A stretch of DNA of 64,000 bases, from positions 37,012,004 through 37,076,003 of the forward strand of contig CM064715.1 in NCBI GenBank assembly GCA_032717465.1, written 5' to 3'. This DNA is from Coenobita brevimanus. Lineage: Eukaryota; Arthropoda; Malacostraca; Decapoda; Coenobitidae. Both the position numbers and the translations under genes were made by a program. The notes under the pieces are model-generated. The model was not told the origin of the DNA and did not search any database. It saw only the letters and a program-made list of their open reading frames with translations. Below are positions 1-12,435 of this stretch, piece after piece. Every line of letters starts with the position of its first letter. Position 1 is the first letter of the stretch.

Positions 1-484
1 TTACAGATCCAAACTAGTATAAAAAATGACTGACATAAAACCCAACATTAATCACAAAGACCTCACTAGGCCTAAGAACTAACCCTATGCTACACAGCAC
101 AAGAAAAAAATACAACAGTTATACTCAAATTACACACAGCTGCTAGATGTTTGGAGATTTCTTGAGCACTCACAATAATAATATATGTACAGGGGAGGAC
201 AGAGATGTGAACAAAATGAGGAGCAGATCTAAGTGGCAATGATGCAGAGACTGAGCTCATTATATAGGAGCCAGGAGAGCCCGATACAACTTGTAATAAG
301 GACGCGCAAATGAAGCCATGGGGACATAGAGTTGACAATCCCGCTCTGGACAACAGAGAGAACGACTTACTCCACCATAACGGTAGAAGGGGGGGACTGA
401 GGCAGAACACGCTCGTGATCAAACATGCAGCACACTGCGCGTCAAAATTACACAAAGGATGATGAAATCATAGGCTATGTAACA
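1..484 (-). repeat. 3' LTR, partial
   Basis: This stretch repeats 5150-5634 almost base for base. The LTR ends in GTAACA on the plus strand, the inverse of the TGTTAC that opens the other copy at 4847. About 303 bases of this LTR lie outside the window. A 121-codon minus-strand ORF inside both LTR copies has no recognisable domain and is probably chance. Confidence 0.9.
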
Positions 485-494
485 CCTCCCCACA
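485..494 (-). other. polypurine tract of the LTR retrotransposon
   Basis: On the minus strand GTGGGGAGG abuts the TGTTAC start of the 3' LTR. This is the expected position and composition for the plus-strand DNA primer of an LTR retrotransposon. Confidence 0.75.
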
Positions 495-545
495 AAGAAA
501 AAGAAATTTACAAAGGAAATTTCTTATTACTCTAAAACAATCTGT

Positions 546-2474
546 CTAAAGTCTAGATAAGCAATCTGCAATAACATTTTCTTTCCCCTTGACATGTTGT
601 ATGTCTAATGAATACTCCTGAAGAAGTAGACTCCATCTTGTCAATCTCTGATTTTTATCTTTAAACTTACTAAGGAATTTCAGTGGGTTATGATCGGTAT
701 AAATGACTATGGGGTCAAAACCAGAACACAAATAAAATGAAAAATGCTGTAAACCCAAAATCAAGGCCAAAAGCTCTTTCCTACTTTTAGGACTGGGAAG
801 ATCACTTATAACCTGAACCTTAGCTCCTGGTGGTGCAACATGTCCATCACCAATTACATACCCAAGGTACTGAACTTTAGCTTGACCAAACTCACACTTT
901 GATAAATTAGCTACAAGATTAGCCTGAACTAAACGGTCAAGAAATTTACTGACATGGCATAGGTGATCTTTCCAGTTGTCACTGAAGATTAATACATCAT
1001 CAATATAAACAACACACCCTGCCAAACACTCTGTTACAACATTCATGAGCTTCTGAAATGTGGCTGGTGCATTTTTCATACCATATGGCATTACCGAACA
1101 TGCAAAAGCCTTTCCTAGTGTTACAAAACATGAGATCTCCCTAGCACGTTCAGTCATAGGTACTTGCCAGTATCCCTTTAACAAATCAAACTTACTTATG
1201 TACCTAGCCTTTCCGATCTTGTCTATGCAATCTTCCACACGAGGGAGAGGGTAAGTGTCTGTTTTAGTTATCTGATTAACACGTCTGTAGTCGATGCAAA
1301 GCCTCTGTGACCCACCTGGCTTAGGGACTAGAGTCACAGGAGAACTCCACTCGCTCTGACAGGGCTCAATCATCTTATGGTCCAACAGGTAGCCAAGCTC
1401 CTTCTGGATGAGAGGAACTTTCACTGGGTTCACACGGTAAGGAGGCAATTTAATTGGCTTTGCGTCTCCAACATCGACATCATGCATCAACACAGTGGTT
1501 CTTCCTGGAGTAGCACGGAACACTTGCGGGTACTCCTGCAGTAATGCCGAAAACTCCCGCCTTTCCTTGGGTGGTAGATGAGAAAGCTTAGTCTGGAGAT
1601 CATTCATGATATCAGGATTCTTCCCCAAACTATCACTCAGGCTCATACTGCATGGGAGAGCTTCACTTGCAGACTCGGGTGGAACAGCTACAGTGCAGAC
1701 TGGATTATTTTCGTCCCGCCTGTGATATAACTTTAGCATGTTGATGTGACATAGTTGCTTGCTCTTTCTACGATCTGGTGTGGCGATGACATAGCTGACA
1801 TCACTGAGTTTCTTCTCCACGAAATAGGGACCACTAAACTTGGCTTGAAGAGGTTGCCCATGAACTGGTAGCAGAATCAAAACCTGATCTCCTGGCTGAA
1901 AGTGGCGTAACCTGGACTTCTTGTCATACCAAGTCTTCATCTTCTCCTGAGCAGCTCCTAAATTCTCTCTCGCCAGCTGTAAAGCAGTGGACAGCCGTTC
2001 TTTGAAATTCATCACATACTCCAGCAGGTTGACGTCATCTTCCTCCGACAGCCAGCATTCCTTGAGTAGCTTAAGGGGTCCTCTTACTTCATGGCCAAAC
2101 AGTAGTTCAAAAGGTGAGAAGCCCAGTGATTCATTTGGAGATTCTCTTGCAGCAAACACAACGAATGGAAGCCCTTTATCCCAGTCTTTCTGATGTTCCA
2201 AACAGTATTTCTTGAGCATCGATTTGAGTGTTTGGTGATATCTCTCCAACGCTCCTTGGGTCTGGGGATGGTAAGCTGAAGACGTGATCTGGGTGATGCC
2301 CAACTCTTTCAGAGACTGCTTGAAAACGTTTGACATGAAATTACTTCCCCGGTCTGACTGTACCTCCTTGGGCAGACCAAACTTTGTGAAGAACCCTAGC
2401 ATTTCCTTAACCACGTTCTTTTGCTGAGATATTTCTAAGTGGAATGGCTTCAGGATAACGAGTAGCCATATCAA
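546..2474 (-). pseudogene. pol: integrase catalytic/C-terminal part, reverse transcriptase, RNase H remnant
   Basis: The 642-codon frame opens inside integrase. The second catalytic Asp (SDRGSNF) and the Glu (GALERYH) are 35 residues apart, the classic D-35-E spacing. The integrase C-terminal domain follows, with a GPY-type patch (FSGPYFVEKKL). Reverse transcriptase starts near residue 335, with LPPYRVNPVK, WSSPVTLVPKPGG, SKFDLLKGYWQVPM and the active-site YIDDV encoded near 980-1020. RNase H retains YTDHNPL and ends with GKENVIADCLSRL. Between the RT connection region (near PSPKSRKELL) and LALILGLQHF roughly 90-100 residues normal for the family are absent. That removes the first RNase H catalytic Asp and part of the RT thumb. 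The start is not real: the true frame enters from the upstream ORF through a one-base frame break near 2420. Confidence 0.85.
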
Positions 2475-2907
2475 TCAGGGTCAACACATAAGAAAATCCT
2501 GAAGAAGTCTTAGGAAGAGGGCCCACAATATCCACCAACACACGGGTGAAAGGCGCCTCAGAAGGAGGAATGGGAACTAGAGGTGCAACCTTTTCAGTCT
2601 GATTACACTTCCCCACAACTTGACAGGTGTGACAAGACTTACAATACCAGGAAACATCCCTGAAGATACCTGGCCAGTAGAAGTGTTTCAAAATGCGTGC
2701 CACAGTCTTCCTCACTCCAAGGTGTCCTGCCAAACTGGAATCATGAGCCACTTGAATGATATCCTGCCTACAAACACGAGGGATGACAACTTGATGTACA
2801 ACCTCCCATTCACAGTCGGCTGATGCTGTTGGGGGTCTCCACTTCCTCATAAGTACTCCTGACTTTATAATAATAACAAGTAGAAGCACCGGCTGACTCT
2901 TCTTCAC
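2407..2907 (-). pseudogene. pol: integrase zinc-binding domain and first catalytic Asp
   Basis: This 166-codon frame carries the HHCC zinc finger (HDSSLAGH, then a CKSCHTC cluster about 30 residues on). The first integrase catalytic Asp is in LVDIVGPLP, and LIDMATRYPEAIPLRNI continues the core. The frame fails just after that, and the next frame (546-2474) carries the rest of the catalytic core, so one extra or missing base near 2420 separates them. Upstream it joins the gag-protease frame through another one-base shift near 2858. That shift may be the element's normal gag-pol frameshift or a mutation; one copy cannot tell. Confidence 0.8.
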
Positions 2908-4792
2908 TGTAAGCAGAGTTAGCTAGACCTTTCAACTCAGGGTCAGCAACCTGCAACTCAACCAACTCTTGACGAGACAAATTATCAACACTACGGGGTA
3001 CTGCCTCATCTGGTGAGTGGTCCAAATTAGCAAGAAAAGTGTCAGCTAGGATAACATCATCATCATCATAATCCTCTAAATCACCAGTAACTTTAGACTT
3101 AGCCCTAGTGACAGCACATGCAGGGAACGCATCAGGGACATCACAATCCTGGGACGCAGCCACTGGCTCACTAGACAACTGAGGAGCTGGACACACTTGA
3201 CTTCCACCAATATCATTTCCAAGTAAGAAAGTTACACCTGACATTGGGAGTGTCTCAACCAACCCAACCATAACAGAACCATTAACAAAACCAGACTCTA
3301 AATTTACTCTGCACAGAGGGACAGAGAAGTAATTATTCCCTACACCTTGTAAGATTACGGTTTCATCAGAGAAATTAAAATTAGAGCCTAGAACACTGGT
3401 CAGCATAAGGGATTGGCAAGCACCTGTATCACGATATATTTTAACTGATTTCCTGTCATTACTGTCCAGAGGACTGACAAAACCATCAGACAGGAAATTA
3501 GCACATGAACTCTTGAGAGTGTCACCCACGTTACTGCTCAAAAGAGGAGCTCCATCATGAGAATTTAAGTTACCCCTCAAAGCAGGTTCAGTTAACTCAG
3601 TTAAAGAATTCTGGGAACTCTCAAGAGTGGACACTAGACCAATTGACTGAATATTTAAAGACTCCTTTTTGTTCACATCACGCTGTCTCCTGAAACATTT
3701 CTCCGTAGTATGACCAAGCTTACTACAATAAGTACATTTACTTTTCTGAAATCTAGAGGTGAAGCTGGTATTTACTTCCTGAGAAACATCATCCTTATTC
3801 TCTTTCCTGTTACCTGTACTCTGAGTAGAGGCAACGTACTTACTCTCAGCTTTCCCTTTTTCTCTAGAATATCTCTTGTGAGTGAGAACATACTCATCAG
3901 CTAAAACTGCAGCATCAGACAAATTATCTATCCTTTTCTCATCAAGATATAGGCTTACATCTTTATAAATACACCTTTTGAAGTCCTCCAGCAAAATCAT
4001 CTGCTTAAATTTACCAAAATCAGAATCCACATTCTTAGAATTTAACCACTGCTCTAACAAATCTTCTTTGATTTTTGCATACTCAACATGGGATTGCTTA
4101 TCTTGCTTGTAAGTTGTCCTAAATTTTACTCTATAGGCTTCAGGAACAAGCTCATAGGCCTTAAGAATCAAGCTCTTAACTACATCATAATTATCAGACT
4201 GATCCTGAGGCAAAGATGCATAAGTCACTTGAGCTTTACCGGTGAGAACAGTTTGAAGGAGTACTGGCCAATACTCCTTAGGCCAATTAAAACCTGTAGC
4301 TACCCTCTCAAACAACTGAAAATACTTTGTTAAATCAGATTCATTAAAAGGAGGGACAAGTTTAACATTTTTAGCCACATCAAAATCATCAGAGCTAGAT
4401 GATCCAGTTCCACCTTGTTTCATGCGATACTCATGGTCTGCCTGAATCCTAGCAATTTCAACTTGTGCCTCAGCCTCCTTAGCTTTTGCCTGAAATTCAG
4501 CCTCCTTAGCCTTAGCCTCCTGCAGGGCTAGCTGTAACTTAGCTAATTCAATCTGCGTTTGCTCATTTGGAGGAGTTACATTAAACAAGCTTTTATTAAT
4601 CATGCCAACAATTTGATCTTTAGAATGATGAGAGTGAACTGCAATTCCCAATTGTTGAGCAACAAGCTTAAGTTCATTCTTTGTTCTATTTTCTATATCA
4701 CACACTGTTTGCACATTTGACAAAAAATCCCTGGCTTCAACAAGTGTAGAAATAGTAGCCATCATGAATATATCACAGTCACAAAATATCAA
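2810..4792 (-). CDS. gag-protease polyprotein
   Basis: An open frame of 660 codons. The true start is probably the ATG that gives MATISTLVEARDFL, about ten codons in. An alpha-helical, Glu/Ala-rich segment (about residues 80-120, KAKEAEFQAKAKEAEAQ) is likely coiled coil. A capsid-like core follows (FQLFERVATGFNWPKEYWP to about residue 290). Next is one CCHC zinc knuckle, CTYCSKLGHTTEKC, spaced C-x2-C-x4-H-x4-C. An aspartic protease has active-site DTGA (IYRDTGACQSLM) and downstream LLGND. The C-terminal VELQVADPELKGL resembles the linker that normally precedes integrase. The frame is intact, unlike pol. Confidence 0.85.
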   Translation of the reverse strand: MIFCDCDIFMMATISTLVEARDFLSNVQTVCDIENRTKNELKLVAQQLGIAVHSHHSKDQIVGMINKSLFNVTPPNEQTQIELAKLQLALQEAKAKEAEFQAKAKEAEAQVEIARIQADHEYRMKQGGTGSSSSDDFDVAKNVKLVPPFNESDLTKYFQLFERVATGFNWPKEYWPVLLQTVLTGKAQVTYASLPQDQSDNYDVVKSLILKAYELVPEAYRVKFRTTYKQDKQSHVEYAKIKEDLLEQWLNSKNVDSDFGKFKQMILLEDFKRCIYKDVSLYLDEKRIDNLSDAAVLADEYVLTHKRYSREKGKAESKYVASTQSTGNRKENKDDVSQEVNTSFTSRFQKSKCTYCSKLGHTTEKCFRRQRDVNKKESLNIQSIGLVSTLESSQNSLTELTEPALRGNLNSHDGAPLLSSNVGDTLKSSCANFLSDGFVSPLDSNDRKSVKIYRDTGACQSLMLTSVLGSNFNFSDETVILQGVGNNYFSVPLCRVNLESGFVNGSVMVGLVETLPMSGVTFLLGNDIGGSQVCPAPQLSSEPVAASQDCDVPDAFPACAVTRAKSKVTGDLEDYDDDDVILADTFLANLDHSPDEAVPRSVDNLSRQELVELQVADPELKGLANSAYSEEESAGASTCYYYKVRSTYEEVETPNSISRL

Positions 4793-4830
4793 ACAATATC
4801 CTTATGATAATATCCTGAATATCCTGATAT

Positions 4831-4840
4831 GAGGTCGCCA
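4831..4840 (-). other. primer-binding-site-like motif
   Basis: On the minus strand TGGCGACCTC lies six bases inside the 5' LTR, where a tRNA primer site is expected. The leading TGG complements the CCA end of a tRNA. TGGCGACC is a common opening for arthropod gypsy-type sites, but I cannot assign the tRNA. Confidence 0.6.
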
Positions 4841-4846
4841 AATTTA

Positions 4847-6272
<1,426 letters not shown>

Positions 6273-7002
6273 TACAAGAAGGATTTTGACTCAGTGTAAC
6301 AAACAGATATTATAAATTCATTGCAGGAGCAAGGAGTAAAGTAGAACAATGTAAAACTGCTCGAAAATCTATATAAAGAGGTAACTGCTGTGGATAGATA
6401 ACTTAAAAACTCAGAAAGAAATTAAAACTGAGAAGGGCATGTATCAGGGACACACAATTTCACCAAAATCATTTACAATATGCTTTCAGTTTTTTTTTTT
6501 TTTTTTTTTTTAAGCTAGACTGAGCGAACAAAGGAGTAAACACATTTTGAGAAAATCATAACCATTTAAGAGATGCAGATGGCGCTGTCCTAAGCACGGA
6601 AACAGGACAGATTGCAAGAAATGCTAAATGACCTAACAGAGAAAGTATAAAAGCGGAGATGAAGACGAACTAGAGGAAAACAAATGTTTCATGCAAATAC
6701 ACCAATGAGTGACATCAGAATAAGTGAAGAATTCAGCCTCTTGGGAACGATGTTGCAAATTTCGTTGTATCAAAGTTGGTGTGAAAAGTACTCGATGATG
6801 CGTTTAGAGTCTTTATCACTGTTGGGCTGAAGAGATACTTATTAGCCAATTTTGGACAAAAATATTCACCAAATATTTAGCATGAAGCGCAACAATCCTT
6901 GGTGCGTCAAAGGGGAGAGTGTCTACTGTATTTCATGGCAAACACTCACAAATAGTCGGTGCCCCTTTGGCAGTCGGTGGTGTAGGGGTGTGGTTGCGAG
7001 CT

Positions 7003-7040
7003 ATTTTTGGCAATTTACTTGAAAACTATTGGTCGTATCG
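7003..7040 (+). repeat. copy of the spacer repeat motif
   Basis: CTATTTTTGGCAATTTACTT continues as GAAAACTATTGGTCGTATCG. The same motif occurs four times in the palindrome spacer (37706-38275). Resemblance extends about 60 bases downstream (GTGAATTTCT followed by a TTATGC-like stretch). Confidence 0.65.
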
Positions 7041-7567
7041 AAGTTCTGAAAACATCACGTGAAAACTTGTGAATTTCTCCATGTAGACTTATGCTTTGCT
7101 CTTGCATGGTGCAGGCATGCTAGGAGGTATTTTGAAGCTATCTTTACCCCCGAATTAGTTTATTCGCATAGCTTTTCTGTACTTTCACTCATCAGTTTTG
7201 TGTGTTTTTATTAGCTTATCTTATAGTATAAATATGAGCGAAGATGAGGGTATACAATTTATACTGATATAACCAATATCTGGGGACAAATAAAATCCAT
7301 GGTAATGTTTTTCTTTGTGCAATAGTTGAGGCTGCCTTCACTCCATTCTCTCTGATCATGTCCCAGAAAAGCATTAAAAGCTCATGGTTTCAGAAAGGGT
7401 TAAGTCCAGGAGTACAGCGTTACTTGGGGCAAATGCTAAACTAACAAAAGACCCTGATAGCGAAATAGAAAGATGCATTACAATTGGATGGAAAGCTTTA
7501 TGAAAACAGAGAGAAATCATGAAAAGTAGATCGCCAATGTGTATATGAAAAGTATATAACCTTACCT

Positions 7568-7971
7568 ATGATATACAGCTGTGAGACCTGGAAACTGACA
7601 AAATCAATGAAAAATCAATTAACCCATTCTCAAAGGGCAAGGGAAAGGTCAGTGTTAGGAATATCTTTAAGAGACACGAAAAGATCAACTTGGCTGAGAG
7701 AGCAAACTAGAGTCAAAGACATTACAGAAGCTATAAAAGAACAGAAATGAAGCTGGGCAGGTCATGAAAAAAGAATTAAGTATAACTGATGGAGCAAGAG
7801 GCTGACTGACTGGACTCTAAGAGATAGTAAGCATACCACAAATAGGCCAGACAGAAGGTAAAGAGATGAAATAGAGAAGTTTGCAGGCAAAATATGGCAG
7901 AAATTGGCACAGTCATGGTATTCTTGGAAAAGGATGGGTGAGACCTTCTTTCAGCAGCAGACTTCCATTGG
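7568..7971 (+). pseudogene. RTE ORF C-terminal fragment
   Basis: The frame begins IYSCETWKLTKSMKNQ, passes through ERSVLGISLRDTKRSTWLR and ends with [15 protein letters not shown] just before the GATGATGATAA tail. This is the conserved C-terminal region after the RT domain in RTE-clade LINEs. In this copy TGA at 7748 replaces the Trp codon that unit A' keeps, and further stops follow. Confidence 0.7.
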
Positions 7972-7986
7972 CTGATGATGATAACG

Positions 7987-8137
<151 letters not shown>

Positions 8138-8151
8138 TTATTTATTATTGA

Positions 8152-9402
8152 AAGGTGGAATTTGCTAGATATGAGGTACTGGAAGGTTCTCAGTACTTCT
8201 CATATTTTTCAGTTGTTTGTCAGAGTTGCAAGAGCTTCCAGCCAGAATGCCAACCTGCCCTGCCACCACAAGGACACCCCCCCCGATCCCGTCAAACCTC
8301 CCCCTCCCCAACCATCGCTGGGAGGGTGAAATAGTTCAACTACAGGGCAGGCTACAGCTTCATTACCAGATCTGACAACTCTGAGGATTTATTCATGCAT
8401 CACTCGGCCATCAAGAAGCCTAACACCAGAAAGGCTGGGAAATCTCTGGCAGACGGATAGGAAGTGGAACTTAAGATCACCCAGGGAAGGAAAGGGCCAA
8501 AAGTGGCCTCTGTCACCGGCCCCACTGGCTCAAGAGTGGAGAGATCCAGCCATGCACCAGCTCGACCTCAACATTGTCCTAGAGCTACAGCTGCTGAGGG
8601 GAACATCCTGCAAGCAAGGATCTTCGCCTGCATCCAATCAGCAGTTCCCTTTGCCAAAAACCGTGCAACCCTCATCAAGCTGATCCCCCTGCTTCTCCAC
8701 CACAACAAGTTGCCTGTCATCTCCATTCCCGACGAGGCAATCACTGGCATACCACCACCATCTCCGCCTCCTACCTCCATGACACGAGACGACCAGCCCT
8801 ACTTCAGCCAACCACGAGACCATCCCAAGCCTAGGCTGGACATCAACACCAAGCCTACCTCCGACCTCCAAGACCCCTCACCACCACCTTCAACCATCAT
8901 CGAAGAGGACCCTGCACCTCCCTGTTCTCCATCACTGCCTGCAGAAGACATGGAGGTTTGACCTGCTTCCCCACCTCCAGCAACATCTGCTCTTCCATCA
9001 ACACCATCCAAGAAGAAAAAGAAGGGGAAAAATAAGAAAGGGAAGACAGCCAAACAATGCCCACCCCCGGCCCCAGCAGAAGCAGACACGGCATCTGAAC
9101 AACCATCCACCCCTCCACCAGACCCTCTTGACATCTGACAACACACTCTTGCCAGCCTGCCGCCTCTCGACGCCATACTTGGCACTCACCTCGACTCACT
9201 GGACATCAGTGACATCGAAGAGAAACAATCCAAATACCTCGTTAACAACTTCGCCGATATGATTGACTCACTGCACCGGGTCAGCTCCGAACTCAATTTC
9301 ACCTCAGAAAACGAAAACTGCCTCACCACCACTTTCAAAACACACCCAGAAGACGTTGTAGTCCTCAACTACATCGCAACCTGGATGATAGACATGAACT
9401 AG
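8152..9402 (+). pseudogene. cold-shock-domain ORF, unit A copy (four stops)
   Basis: Same reading frame as the better copy at 18864-20114 with no frameshift, but interrupted at 8332 (TAG replacing the Trp of the KWFN signature), 8458 (TAG shared by all copies), 8959 (TGA) and 9136 (TGA). The domain order is a Y-box-type cold-shock domain, then a Pro/Ser/Thr-rich low-complexity region, a lysine-rich patch (KKKKKGKNKKGK) and an acidic C-terminal segment. It lies just downstream of the RTE tail and AT tract. Confidence 0.7.
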
Positions 9403-9737
9403 ACCACCACCATCATTACAAGCCAACCACCACCGACTGGGCTACAACAAGGCTCTACAGGAGAGCGTCAATAAATAACAACAACAGAGTTGCCATTTAG
9501 CCTGCTATTTGTGAGGGGAGGTATTTTGTAAATTATGCATTATATTTTATGCTCTTTTTTCCTATAACGTTTTATTCATGAGATTATTTGTTAAATTGTC
9601 ATTTCATTTCACTTTGTATGATAAATAATTTAGAGTGTATCGTAGTGTAAGAAAACCCTTGGGTATTTTAAATGTCACCGAGTGGTAACTGTTGCTCCTT
9701 CGAGGATGTACCAAAATCCTGGAAAAGGGAAGGCTAT
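9403..9737 (+). other. 3' flank of the cold-shock ORF, no gene seen
   Basis: AT-rich sequence with TTATGCTCTTTTTTCC and GATAAATAATTTAG stretches. No ORF has domain support. A purine-rich GTGAGGGGAGG near 9510 resembles a polypurine tract, but no LTR pair accompanies it. Confidence 0.4.
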
Positions 9738-10689
9738 TTAATCCATTTGCACCCAGTGTCCTCAATATAAGATGGAGCTGGGCAATTTCAAAATTCAATA
9801 AAGGAGTGAACCCCTGGGCAGGGACCTATAAGTTTCACGACTATGAGTTGATAGGAGGAGGGTGGTATGCTTAACCCGCCCCTTCCCGGCCACTTTTCAA
9901 CCACTGGTACCCCCCAATCCCGGGCAATTTTCGACCTTTTTTTTTTTTGCTAAAACTTTCGCTTTTGGTGAGAAACATCGAAAATTCATAGAGAAATCAC
10001 TCACCTCAGGTTTAAAAAACTCATTACAGGTAGGAGAGCCTCCTTACTTTACTGGGTTTTCTATCAGGCTGGCACCAAAGAAAACGAGTTCTATGGGAGG
10101 ATAACTATTTCACACCACTCATAAACGGTATTTATTTATTTACTGTTACGAATTTATATGTAGTACAAAAGTATATTGGTTTTCAAGCAGTAATATAGGC
10201 ATTATAAGCATTGTTTCACTCACTAATACCTGACCTTTTTTTGCCACATTACATGATCATCATTTCTAACTGTTTCTTCCTCTAATGCTATGTAAAGTTT
10301 GTCCTCCACATTTTCATTGATTGGGGAATCACTCTGGCCCTGAATTTCGTACCTTGGCATGACATGGCTATACTGGCCAGGTCACTGATAACAGGTGAAT
10401 TGCTGAGAAAAGGGCATGCAGGGGGGGGGAGGAGGTCATGCTGGGTAAGGCATTGTCTCTGCCTGGCATCTTGTTGAGGCAGGTGTCCCGTGTATACGTA
10501 CCAAAACTGACTCGCGAAAATTGAAAATTGTGGAAATTATGAACCTTGCAATTGCAGGACGTTGAAGTACGTCCTCGGGATTAGCTGTGACAAAACGTGA
10601 GGACGTGGAAGTACGTCCTCGGGACGGCGCGGGTTAATACTCTTCTAGCCAAATCCCTCGCACAGGAAATCTGGGAGCTAATGGCTTAA
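9738..10689. mobile_element. ~189-bp TTAA-bounded MITE (MITE-2), split by a second MITE
   Basis: Starts TTAATCCATTTGCACCCAG. In the uninterrupted A' copy the other end reads, inverted, TTAACCCATTAGCTCCCAG, so TTAA is followed by a terminal inverted repeat of about 19 bp. TTAA target and TIR type point to the piggyBac superfamily. In unit A the internal TTAA has taken a second element (9871-10637). Confidence 0.7.
9871..10637. mobile_element. 767-bp piggyBac-type MITE (MITE-1), unit A insertion
   Basis: Bounded by TTAA on both sides, with termini TTAACCCGCCCC and, inverted, TTAACCCGCGCCGTCCCG. The A' copy has the clean empty site ATGCTTAATACTCTTC at 20579-20594. The right subterminal region holds two hairpins of the form GGACGT-spacer-ACGTCC about 45 bp apart. 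No transposase ORF is visible, so it is presumably mobilised in trans. Confidence 0.85.
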
Positions 10690-10713
10690 ACACTAGCAAA
10701 TCTATCAGTTTCT

Positions 10714-10903
10714 TTAATCCATTTTCATCCGGTGTTCTCAGTATAGGATGGAACAGGGCATTTTCAAAATTCAGTAAAAGGTAGGGACCCCATCGTAAGG
10801 ACTTATGAGCTTAGCAACTATGAGCTGATAGGCGGAGGGCAGTACGCTTAGTACCCTTCCAGCAAAATCCCTTGCACAGGAACTCTGGGAGCTAACGGGT
10901 TAA
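10714..10903. mobile_element. MITE-2, second copy (190 bp)
   Basis: TTAATCCATTTTCATCCGG at the left and, inverted, TTAACCCGTTAGCTCCCAG at the right. It is about 80% similar to the neighbouring MITE-2 and in the same orientation, only 24 bp away. Confidence 0.7.
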
Positions 10904-11049
10904 GGAGGTAGAAGAACCCAGGGGAATCAGTTTCGTTTTCAGTTTTAGTTTCAGTGCAGTTCAGTGTCAGTGCGGCCTAGTGAAGATTGTAACTATAGCT
11001 ATGGTACTTATGAAAACAGTGAAGTGTACTTGGTAAGCATCAAGTGTAT
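10904..11049. other. no gene seen
   Basis: Short region with a (GTTTCAGTTTTAG)-like run near 10930-10960. No coding support on either strand. Confidence 0.4.
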
Positions 11050-11814
11050 TTAAATTATTTCATTTTTTTATTCAAGGAAGAAGGAACCAAAGACCAAGAG
11101 CCCGCAAACCGTTCCTTCAAAAAAAAAACAAAAAAAAACAAATTCAAATCCATTCACTTTGAGATGCCTGGACACATTGCATTTGAAAGACTGGAGATCA
11201 TAGGAAGTAGAAAATACAGACAGAGAGAGACAGTTTCGGAGCTGACCTGTTGCATAAATAAAGGACTAGGAGTAACAGTTAACTCATGCATTAGAGAGCT
11301 GGACAGAAAAGGGATGAGAATTTGTTGCTAGACGGGAGCTATGCACCCATCATAGAGGTGGAGGGATGAAAGCAGACAGTTCAGAGGAGGAGTGACCATT
11401 GAAGTAGCGATAGAAAAGAGATAAAGTTGCAACAGTGCAACAAAGAGACAGAGGTTGAAGGAAGCCAGTAAGAGGAGGAGAGTTAATGAGATGAAAAGCC
11501 TTTGATTGCGCCCTATTGAGATGAGCTGTGTGTGGGGAGCCTTCCCACAGATAAGAGTTGTACTCTACACAGAGGAGAATAACCCCATGTATAAAGTTAA
11601 GAACACTGAACGAGTAAACAAGGTACGTAGTCGGGATAGCACACCTAATCTCTTGGAAGCAGATTTTACAAGAGATGTAACATGATCTTTCCAAGACAAG
11701 TCCCAAGTGAATAAAATCCCAAGCATGTTCAAGGATGATGCAGGATTGAGCTGGATATTATTAAACATTAGCGGGTACTCCTGTAGTAGATTTTGTCGGA
11801 TTCATAGGTGTAAA

Positions 11815-12435
11815 GAATTGGAAAATGTGAGTACGTTTAAGTACTTCGGCAGTGTGATGAGTAAGGATGGAGGTTTAGAGGGTGAAGTGCTTGAAAGGGT
11901 ACAGCAGGGAAGAAAGGTTGCTGGTTCCTTGAAAGCAGTGATAAGAAACAGGGAAGTGAGCATGGAAGTGAAAAGTTACTACATGACGGTATTGTGATAC
12001 CAACTCTAACGTATGGAAGCTTGAACGTTGTTGGAAGGGCACAAGTCAAGAGTGAGAGCAGTGGAAATGAGTTATTTAAGAGGAGCCTGTGGAGTCACAT
12101 GGAGAGACAGACTGACAAATGATGATATAAAGAAGAGTTGTGGTGTGGATGTGGATATGATAGAAAGCACTAGGAGGAATACACTGAGGTGGTTTGGCCA
12201 TGTGGAGAGGATGGAGGGTGAAAGACTGATGAAGAGAGTGTATGTGAGTGAAGTGGAGGAGGGGAGAAGGAGGGGGAGGCAAAGGACGAGATGAGGGATG
12301 GGGTGGAGAGGTATATGAGAGAGGGGGGTGTGAGTTGGGAGCAGGGCAGTGAAATGGCGGGGGACAGGGCGACGTGGAGGCGATTTGTTTGTGGCCACCT
12401 CGAACGGGATTGAGTCGTCTGGCAATAGATAGATA
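11815..12435 (+). mobile_element. 5'-truncated LINE-X fragment in the Jockey LINE (unit A)
   Basis: Encodes the C-terminal end of the APE-type LINE found full in unit B (ELENVSTFKYFGSVMSKDGG, then RNTLRWFGHVERMEGERLMK) and ends in a (GATA)n tail. The host LINE sequence ATAGGTGTAA(A)GA occurs on both sides (about 11806 and 12446), a target-site duplication. Frame breaks make it inactive. Confidence 0.75.

Noticed and set aside
90..455. 121-codon ORF on the minus strand, repeated identically at 5240-5605
   Set aside because: It lies wholly inside the LTR copies, has no domain, and is duplicated only because the LTR is.
8568..9199. Glycine/valine-rich minus-strand ORFs opposite the cold-shock ORF (also 19280-19911 and 56228-56859)
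   Set aside because: Antisense shadows of a GC-rich, proline-rich coding strand.
9500..9520. GTGAGGGGAGG after the cold-shock ORF as a polypurine tract of an LTR element
   Set aside because: No LTR pair, primer site or pol domain around it.
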